DNA of 64,000 bases, from positions 52,899,236-52,963,235 of the forward strand of contig CM072515.1 of NCBI GenBank assembly GCA_036898135.1, read 5' to 3'. The position numbers were made by a program, and so were the translations under genes. The notes below the pieces were generated by a model, which ran no database searches, was not told where the DNA came from, and worked only from the letters and a program-made list of their open reading frames with translations. Source of the stretch: Oncomelania hupensis (lineage: Eukaryota > Mollusca > Gastropoda > Littorinimorpha > Pomatiopsidae). Each line of letters opens with the position of its first letter. Positions within the stretch are counted from its first letter, which is position 1. Positions 25,216 through 34,517 of the stretch are shown in pieces.

Positions 25216-25942
25216 TTTCGTCGGTCTGTCAGTCCGTGTCGCTCCGAATGTCACTTTGCCGAGATGTTCTGATGGTTATTATCCAGTCCTGCATTGCTAT
25301 TGTATTGTTTGAACCATACATTGCGCTCATACTCTCTGTACGGATTTAGCGATGAAGTTTGAGAAGTGTGGGGGGGAGGGGGGTGTTTGTGTGTGTGTGT
25401 GTGGGGGGGGGTTGTTTGTGTGTGTGTGTGTGTGTATGTGTGCGTGTGTAAGAATATGTATAATTTATTTTAGACATAAAGGGTATGGAAATACGATCAT
25501 TTTAGACGTCCCAGGAAATTGGACAGTAAGCAGTTAAATATGAAAAGTGTATATACATTAAGGGTTTAGTCATAAAAGGTTAGACATTAAATATTTAGAC
25601 ATTACAGAGATCCCCGTTTAAAAGATTCCGCGTTTAAAAGATTCCGCGCTCGGATCAGGTTGGTCCTAACATTAACCTGACTTTGAGTACTGGTCATCTC
25701 GTAGCTTGAATCCCGTTTTCTTTCTTATAGAAGCTACTTCTTCAGGGATTTACTGAATCATCACCGATGGTCTTGTTATATTTTGTCAAACCCCATCCAC
25801 TCTCTCATCCAACGGTTCAGAAAATCAATGGTCCGTTAATTGGCTGTATCAAAGTGCGACCACCAAAAGTCTTTGGACAATGCATGAATTATGCACACCC
25901 CTCCTTTCATGCTGGGTGGCAACGTAGTCCACAGGCGCATTG

Positions 25943-26385
25943 GGAGGCACTGTGGTCTAATGGTAGTGCTTCGGCTTGAGGATCTGAAGGTCCCGGGTTC
26001 GAGCCCTGGCCGGGCCATTGTGTTGTGTCCCTGGGAAAGACACTTTACTCCTGTTTTCCTACTCCTTCGGATGAGAGTATAAACCGAGGTCTAGTCTGTG
26101 TGTCGCATACATTCCATCATAACGGACTTTAAAGATCCTGACGCTCATGTCCTAGACGGGTGAGTGCCGGTAACAAGAACACACCCAGCATGCACTTGGT
26201 CCTTCTCCCCCATCCCTGGTTGCCCAGGATTGTGCTCAGTTGTCCGGGCGCCAAACCATGCGCCAAAGGCTGCGGGTGGGCGTCTCGGGCGGTTTGCGTT
26301 AGATCCTGTATCGGCCAGCGCCTTGATCCTTAGGCTAAGGCGCCTTATAAATGACGAACATTATTATAAATGACGAACATTATTA
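25943..26385 (+). mobile_element. tRNA-derived SINE, family B (full copy 1)
   Basis: The head (CACTGTGGTCTAATGGTAGT; B box GGTTCGAGCCC at 25996-26006) is followed by a body of about 300 bp and the tail GCGCCTTGATCC...AAGGCGCCTTATAAATGA with ATTATT repeats. The copy at 45137 is nearly identical in organisation. The TTAA-flanked MITE begins immediately after the tail. Confidence 0.9.
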
Positions 26386-26389
26386 TTAA

Positions 26390-26682
26390 CCAAGAAGAAT
26401 GCCCTCGGCAAGAACTTTATGGTTCCCCGATAGCGGAGGGATAGCGCAGTAGTACGTATCAATGTATATGATACCACAGGCGCTTGTATCTGGACACGCG
26501 AGCGCCTATGCCTGTGACGCGTCTCCCTTTGCTTATAATACAGACAACCACAGGGAGACGCCTCACATGCGTAGGTGCTCGCTTGCCCAGATACAAGCGC
26601 CTATGATATGATAAGTACTACAGCGCTACCCGTCCGCTATCGGGGATCCATACAATTATTGCCGAGGATCTATGCTTCTTGG
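26390..26682. mobile_element. TTAA-flanked foldback MITE
   Basis: It begins CCAAGAAGAATGCCCTCGGC and ends with the inverse (GCCGAGGATCTATGCTTCTT then GG). The two halves are largely complementary over about 130 bp, including CGATAGCGGA and CAGGCGCTTGTATCTGG. TTAA flanks both ends (26386-26389, 26683-26686), the piggyBac-type target. Non-coding, 293 bp. Confidence 0.85.
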
Positions 26683-26825
26683 TTAATGCGCCTGTGCTTA
26701 GTCCCTCCAATATCGAGAGCCAGGCGATCCTATTCGCATCTAGAGGGGTGTCAAGTAGGTAGTGGACCTACTATTCACTGTTGTGGCCTGTCTTTATAGA
26801 ATAAGTAAAATAATTGTCCTTATAA

Positions 26826-26930
26826 AACGGTTTTACTAGCTCAAGGAGCTGCTTAAGGCGCTGACCAAAATCACAATCTAACTGAAGTCGCCCAAGACGC
26901 CACACATTGCACTGTAAAACGCCCGAATAA
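26826..26930 (-). mobile_element. SINE family B tail
   Basis: Reversed it shows GCGTCTTGGGCGACTTCAGT, then GCGCCTTAAGCAGCTCCTTG. The head is missing. Confidence 0.65.
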
Positions 26931-27424
26931 CTGAGTCACCCCGATCGACCTAGGCCGAATGCCTGTTTATTTAAGACAGTCGCCTGTCGTTTTTGACAGA
27001 ATAACTGGAGTCTGTAATGTGCCGTTGCGGCGACAAGAGTAAAGTGAACTACAGTATAAAGAGCCATCACAAATTGTCGACTCCTGTGAGAGAACAGCCT
27101 CCCGTCACCGTGGAGAATGAAACTTAGGTCCTCTCGTTCGCCAGCCGAACATTGTTGGACCGTTGAGCCACTGTGCTATCCTGCCTACCTTACCCGGGGA
27201 ATCGAACAATTTTGAGAACGTCCTACCGGTGTCCTGTTTCTTGCCCTCCCTCGACCCTGGGATGATGCCGAGGTGATGGAGGGTTAAGATAAAGCAGAGA
27301 TGTACAGGGTCTCTGTAGCTCTTTGGATAAAGGTTCTGCCGCGACCTTTTGACCATCTCTTGTCTCAGGACCACTCTCACACAGCATAGCTGGGACTCGT
27401 CAAGGTTAACGTTTAAAAAAAAAA

Positions 27425-27722
27425 GGTAAAGGTATTCCCTTAGCTTTGTGGCCGTAGAGAAGCGTGATGTTGGAGATCACACTTATCTTGCGCCAGCGTA
27501 ATGAGGGTAATGCCCATCTCTCTCCCTCACTGCTTTACCTTCCCCACCCTTAAGAGAGTATAGGTACTCAGTCACAGTTGAGTCAACTGGGGGCGTTGTT
27601 ATTTGTCGCTTCACGGTTTGCGGTCACCCATCCAAGTCCTAACCGCACTGTACGGTGCTTAACTTGCGACACAGTAGCGAGTGCTCCAACCACTGCGCTA
27701 TCCAACGTTTACCTCTCAATAA
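27425..27722 (-). mobile_element. SINE with hybrid tRNA/5S rRNA head, family E (copy 1)
   Basis: Reading the minus strand from 27722: a tRNA A-box-like TAGCGCAGTGGTTGGAGCAC is followed by TTAAGCACCG and GGACTTGGATGGGTGACCGC, which matches the 3' half of metazoan 5S rRNA. The body follows, with an AAAGGTAAAGGTATT-type terminus (reversed). A related copy lies at 61258-61522. Polymerase III-derived SINE; the hybrid head is inferred from this one copy. Confidence 0.75.
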
Positions 27723-27884
27723 TGTCCGCGGCCGCAGATCACCCAAGCGCTACCTACGTCAGAAGGGTTTATTGGTGTGAGACATATCCTTTGCGTCTCT
27801 GGCTTTCGCAGTTCCAACATGCATTATCAATACCCATTGTTCGCTGAACCCAAGCGCTTTGACCCAGGCGCCCATATCTCAATG

Positions 27885-27990
27885 AGAGCAGTCATCCATT
27901 CCATCGTACGGACTTTAAAGATCCTCACGCTCATGTTCTAACAGTTGAGCGTCCGATACAAAAAGTACCAGCAAGCACAACGTCCTATTC
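27885..27990 (+). mobile_element. SINE family B body fragment
   Basis: ACGGACTTTAAAGATCCTCA and the following bases match the middle of the full family B copies. Head and tail absent. Confidence 0.6.
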
Positions 27991-28080
27991 ATTCTCATCC
28001 TAGGTGACGCTGTTTTGCCGCTGCCGCTCTTTCGCTGAGGAAGGTACTAAGAACTTCGCCCGCATAAGTGACGAATGGTA

Positions 28081-28905
28081 TTTCTCCAATCTTCGTTTTG
28101 CGGATGACATTGATGGATTGGCTGGAGAGGAACAAGAACAGCTAGTACAGAAGCTTGACACCACCTCCACAGCTTATGGAATGGAAATAAGTGCAGAGAA
28201 GACCAAAATGATGACCAACAACACCAATGGCATCATCACGGACATCAAAGTCCAAGGCCAATCCCTCAACACAGTGCATAGCTTCAAATATTTAGGAGCC
28301 ATTGTTTCAGACAATGGGTCTCGACAAGAAGTCCCCTCCAGGATCGCACAAACAACTGCTGCCCTGACAAGGTTGAAGCCCATTTGGAAAGACAGGACCA
28401 TCAGTTTACATTCCAAAGTAGGACTGCTGCGCTTTCTTGTCATCTCCATCTTCCTATATGCTTGCGAAGCATGGACACTCACAGCAGATCTCCAACGAAG
28501 AATACAAAGCATGGAGATGAGGTGCTACAGAAGACTTCTGGGCATTTCCTATACACAACACATCACCAACGACGAATTCCGACAGACCATCACACAAGCC
28601 ATTGGACAACACGATGACCTGCTTACAGTGGTGAAGAAACGGAAACTCCGATGGTATGGCCATGTCACCAGATCATCAGGCCTTCCAAAGACTATTCTGC
28701 AAGGCACAGTGCAAGGAGATAGAAGAAGAGGGAGACCGAAAAAGAGGTGGGAGGACAACATTCGAGAATGGACTGGTTTGACACTGAGCGAAGCCATCAG
28801 GGCTGCTGAGGACAGAGAAAGATGGAGTATGCTGGTTAAACGATCATCTGTGGTGCCCCTATACGACCTCCGGGTTACGGGACAGGATAGGATAGGATAG
28901 GATAG
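28081..28905 (+). pseudogene. non-LTR retrotransposon 3' part, frame intact (copy 3)
   Basis: A single frame of about 270 codons encodes LRFADDIDGLAGEEQ (the F/YADD catalytic motif), GMEISAEKTKMM, FKYLGAIVSD, EMRCYRRLLGISYTQH and RRRGRPKKRWEDN. It ends at GGGACAGGATAGG... with four GGATAG-type tail repeats. The endonuclease domain and first RT motifs are missing, so the copy is 5'-truncated and not autonomous, yet has no internal stop, suggesting recent insertion. Confidence 0.9.
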
Positions 28906-28933
28906 GTATTTCAGAAATCAAAATCCAATCGCC

Positions 28934-28936
<3 letters not shown>

Positions 28937-29004
<68 letters not shown>

Positions 29005-29005
29005 C
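28937..29005. repeat. (CT)n microsatellite
   Basis: Long CT tract shortly after the LINE tail. Confidence 0.95.
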
Positions 29006-29526
29006 CTCTCTCTTTGCTTGCCCATTTTCTCACCTTTGAAGCAGAAACACTACGCTTATTTTGCATGAATAATCATTCATACATTATCGGTTCCTTTCTT
29101 GACCTAATACAGGCTTAACTTTCTCAAGGGTGTTGCCTCAGTAAGCTTATTGCCTTTTTCTCCCGGGTTGTTCTGTTTTCGTTGTTAAAGTTTGTCATCG
29201 TCATCTACGGGCACGACGTTTGGTGGAGGAGGACGTAAAACCATATTTATACCGCCTCTATATCCTACGTGTAATGTATATTTTGCTATTACTATTTTCT
29301 TTACATCGTTAGTTTATTTGATAAAGCACGATGTAACGTTTTTTCCTCCTACATTTGCGATTTTAGTTTATATGAGTAGATCCTTGACATTTCTTTAAAT
29401 TATAATCTACAAAGGTTATTTTATCGGAAACGCGAGACGAATGTCGTCTCACAGCTTATTTTTTTTATATAATTTTTTAAAAAAATGAACATTGACTGTT
29501 TTTGTGGTGATTTGTGATGTATAAAA

Positions 29527-29600
<74 letters not shown>

Positions 29601-30880
29601 ACAACAACAACAACAACAACAATAACAACAGCAATAACAACTGTTTCTCCAGCCACTACTCGGAGTTGCCTGCTAGTAAAGTGGACATTGGGTTTAAATA
29701 AACATTTACGTGATAACTATGTTTTCTTGAAATAAGTTCAATAACTGCACTTTTATGTTCGAGATGGGAAAAATATGATCTGAGAGTTCAGATTGCTATA
29801 CTTCTTCTTCAAGATACTTGCTATGACCGATACTTTCAACGATCGTTCTTGTCGAAAACCTTCAAAACCAACTTGATGTTTTGACAGATGTATTCGTGAC
29901 CTTAGCATGCAGACCTTCGCCAGGCAGAAGAAAGACAACTGTATTGGCGCGGTCAGCTGTTGCGTCTCTGACGCCGTCCCCCAACGCCCTGACCGGGCAA
30001 AAGGCTGTGCTGAGATAAGATGCGATAAGATAATTCCTGAACAGTGGTTAGGTGTTTATGCTGTTAATATCTTCTTATCACACTGTGGCTTATATTTATT
30101 TGTTAATTTGACATTTTCTGCATGGGATAAACAGCTTAATCATCTGAAGTGGATCTGCAGTCTTTATTTCAGCTTCACTATTTTTCTGTCTTCACTATTT
30201 CCTCCTCCTCCTCCTCCTCCTCCTCCTTCTTCTTCTTCTTCTTCTTCTTCTTCTTCTTCTTCTTCTTCTTCTTCTTCTTCTTCTTCTCCACTTTCAATAA
30301 TTTTATGTTTTAATTTAAAGTAAAGATTAATACCATTGGACATTAAAATTAGTTAAAACGACAAACAGTACTAAACTTCTTCTGTTTTACTTCTATCCAA
30401 TAATCTATCTCTGCCACGTTCACACACCTTTCCTTCCCACTCACCCACCCACCCCCACCCCTAAAAAAATGGACCTGTCCGTTAATCGGAACCATTTACT
30501 CTTTTAAAAGAAGGATCGATCTTCATCAAAGAAAGAAGAGGAGCCAGCACGCGATGTTTTGACTCCGTTGTCTTATCCGAGCCATCGCAACTAAGCTTCC
30601 ATTACGGTATTTTCACCCCAAGTGGGGACAATAACGCCAGATTTGGGTGATTAGATACAGTGTCCTTTTCGGATCTGTGCTGCCGTCTGCCTGGGTGTGA
30701 AAAATAAAACAGCTTCCGATGCATAAAGGAATGATTACACGAAATAGCTTACCTATTTTTTGTGCTTGAGCAACATTTTTAAATGTAGGCTTATTAGATT
30801 GGGTTTATTGTGTTCGTCAGCTCCATTCACTCGTACTTCGTTAATTTAAGTTCTGTTTCCTCTAGTAACCAACTGCACAT
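29006..30880. other. unassigned, with (CAT)n/(CAA)n and (CTC)n/(CTT)n
   Basis: Microsatellites at about 29527-29625 (ATC then CAA units) and 30199-30287 (CTC then CTT). The remainder has no recognisable exon. It is upstream of the five-exon gene and should hold that gene's promoter, but no clear promoter motif was identified. Confidence 0.5.
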
Positions 30881-31093
30881 AATTACAAAGTGGGGCAATA
30901 CTTTGTAAGGCATTTGCCACAATTTATTTTACAACTACAGTCACCTTCATCTTCTACTAACACATCAACTTCAGCATCGCCATCGACAATCTGCATCGTT
31001 ATCACCTTCAGCGTCAACATCGTTTTGATCTACTGCTACCACATCAGCATCAGCATCAACATCGACATCGTCACCTTTTTTGTCGTCGTCATC

Positions 31094-32272
31094 ATGCCTA
31101 CAGCCAGCCAGTACAAGATCTTGAGCAAGCTAGGAGAGAATCTGCACGGAGATGCGGGTCGGGCCATCTCAGCCAGGATGATCGTTCAGAAGTACGCTGC
31201 TGAAGAACATGATCTTATTCAATATGTGCCCCCGCTCCCTATGGTCTTCTCCGTGTACAAACAGATCGACATCACCAAGCTGAAGGTAGCGTTGGTCATT
31301 TTTTTGTTCGTGCGCATTCGGCATGCTATAGTAGAAGGATAAAAAGGAGCATGCCAACTATAAGACTCTAAACAATGGATCAATAAGTCATTCCAACTAA
31401 AACCAACTAGTCATTCAATTCGTAAAAGAGGGGGAGATAATTTATTTTTCTAGGCTATATTGTAATGAGACCGAGGTATTGCTCACTTCAAGCTTTTAAC
31501 AAAATTGTTTCCGTTAATTGTTGCTATTACAGGGAGGTGCTATTAAGGGAATAACGGAAATGTGAGGAAGAATCATATATTATATTATATTATATTATAT
31601 TATATTATATTATATTATATTATATTATATTATATTATATTATATTATATTAATATTATATTATATTATATTATATCATATTATTTCATATTATATTATA
31701 TTATATCAATCAATCAATAAATTTGATAAACAGAAACATAAATAAATTAAAATTATTATTAAAAAGATAAAGATAGCAAAAATTAAGAAAGTGGAAAATA
31801 AAACAATAAATCAAATTATGGAGGTAGAATTAAACAACAACAACAACAACAAATAAACTTATTTAAAACTTTTTAACACTTGACAAAGTTACACACATTT
31901 ACTTTCGTCTGCAAAATAATTCAACATTTCAAAATAACAAATAAATACATAAATAGATAAAACCTCACTAAAACAAATGACCAACGACTACCTTCAAAAC
32001 GGCTAGGCGATGCAATTTGCGGAGGCGTCTGGTGCGGACATGAAGACCTTTTTCCCCGAGATGGTCAGCATGGCCAGGACCTTAGTTCGACCTGGCCAGA
32101 CTGCGGACGACATGACCGCGGACGAGATTATGAAACGCCTCCAGGAGCTTGGGTGGCGTAAAGAAGGGGAAGCCGAACGGTACGAAGAAGAACAACGCAT
32201 AAGGTTAGACTATTGTTTGAATACCTATCGGTGTGTAGGAGTAAGAGGAGGTGGAGGAGCAGTAGCAGTAGC

Positions 32273-32341
<69 letters not shown>

Positions 32342-34484
32342 TCTTGTTGTGGTAAGTAGTCGTAGGAGTAGTAGTGGTTGGCTTGTAACTCATGGAGAAA
32401 CACTTTAGCGAAATACGATTTTAGTATGCTGCGTTTTATCTTAATCTCGTCTTCCAGTAATCTGCCTACTCTCTCCAACACTCTTCAACATCTGCCTAGA
32501 GCGCATCATGTCAGATGCCCTTGCAGACCACGAAGTCACAGTCAGCATAGGGGGAAGAGCAATCTCCCACCTCCGTTTTGCGGATGACATTGATGGATTG
32601 GCTGGAGAGGAACAAGAACTTGAACAGCTGGTACAGAGGCTTGACACCACCTCCAGAGCATATGGAATGGAAATAAGTGCAGAGAAGACCAAAATGATGA
32701 CCAACAACACCCATGGCATAATCACGGACATCAAAGTCCAAGGCCAATCCCTCAACACAGTGCATAGCTTCAAATATTTAGGAGCCATTGTATCAGACAA
32801 TGGGTCCCGACAGCAAGTCATCTCCAGGATCGCACAAACAACTGCTGCCCTGGCGAGGTTGAAGCCCATTTGGAAGGACAGGACCATCAGTCTACATTCC
32901 AAGGTAAGGCTGCTGCGCTCCCTTGTCATCTCCATCTTCCTATATGCTTGCGAAACATGGACCCTCACAGCAGATCTCCAACGAAGAATACAAAGCATGG
33001 AGATGAGGTGCTACAGAAGACTTCTGGGCATTTCCTATACCCAGCACATCACCAACGACGAAGTCCGACAGACCATCACACAAGCCATTGGACAACACGA
33101 TGCCCTGCTCACAGTGGTGAAAAACTCCGATGGTATGGCCACGTCACCAGATCACCAGGTCTTGCAAGGACTATTCTGCAAGGCACAGTGCAAGGAGGTA
33201 GAAGAAGAGGGAGACCGAAAAAGAGGTTGGAGGACAACATTCGAGAATGGACTGGTTTGACACTGAGCGAAACAATCAGGGTTGCAGAGGACAGGGAAAG
33301 ATGGAGTACGCTGGTTAAACGATCATCTGTGGTGTTCTACGACCTCCGAGTTATGGGATAGGATAGGATCCAGTAGTAGTTCTTTAATATTAGTAGGGGA
33401 CTAAGATAATAGGCTGTAGTATGAGTGGTAGTTGTGGAAGTGGTGATCAGCAGTATTAGTAGTTTTGTTGAAATACCTATCTATTCAATAATTGTGGTAG
33501 TAGTGAGCGTAGTAACTGTGCTGTTTAGACAGTAAAATTATAAGATGGTTAAAAAAAAGGTCCAATAGAATTATTGATTAGACAGTGTGTTGTTGTTTGT
33601 TTGTTTGTTTGGTGTCTTTTTTTTTGGGGGGGGGGGGGGAGAAGAGGGGGGGGGAAGAATACAAGTAACACTATTAGTTGTAATAATTACTAGTTTGAGG
33701 ACCGAACAATTCGTTAAAATCTTGTATTTCTATTAATTTGTGCGGTGGTTGGAGCATTCGTTTGTGGAGCTCGGGGAGGGGGAGGTGGTAGGGGATGGGA
33801 GGTGGTCCAAGTATTTCCATTGTTTCTTACTTTTTTACATGTTGGTTGGTTTCGAAAAGTTTCCTACACAACCGCCACAGAAAAAGTAATTTTAAACGTT
33901 AGACACGGGTCTGCGTGCGCGCGTGCGTTCGTGTATGTTCAAGGGTGTTGTATTTGTGTGTATGCGTGGGTGTGGGTGTGGGTGTGTGTGCGCATGTGTG
34001 TGTGTATGTGTGGGTGGGTGTCTTTGAGTTTATGTGTGTCTTTTTCTTTCTTCCATCCTTGCTTTCTTTGTTCCTTCCTTCATTCCTGTCTCCTTTCTTT
34101 TTTATTTTTATTTTATTCTTCTGTGCTCATTGTTCAGCTCAAAGACAATCAAATACGTACTCTTGTATTGTGCTAATATTGGAAGGTGATATGTGCAAAT
34201 TAGCTGAGGATGATGACGTCGACGGTGCTGATGTTGACGACGATTATGATGACCCGATGATTGATACCGGTTCAAATATGTGGTCTTTGAACGCAGCTGA
34301 TATTCCTTCCTTTCTGTCTTTATTTTAAAACAAAATAACCGAGATTTTTAATATATAAGTTAATGATAAACGATGTTTGTTTCTACTCCAACCTGAACAT
34401 TGAAACTTGACAGTATTGATATTTGACTATAACACACAAACACACATACACGCACCTACACACACACGCACACACACACAAACG

Positions 34485-34517
<33 letters not shown>

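Noticed and set aside
27060..27175. further tRNA-derived SINE
   Set aside because: A GAGCCACTGTGCTATCC stretch resembles a reversed A box, but no B box or second copy could be recognised.
33745..34176. plus-strand 143-codon frame
   Set aside because: Runs through GT-rich low-complexity intron sequence, with no domain.
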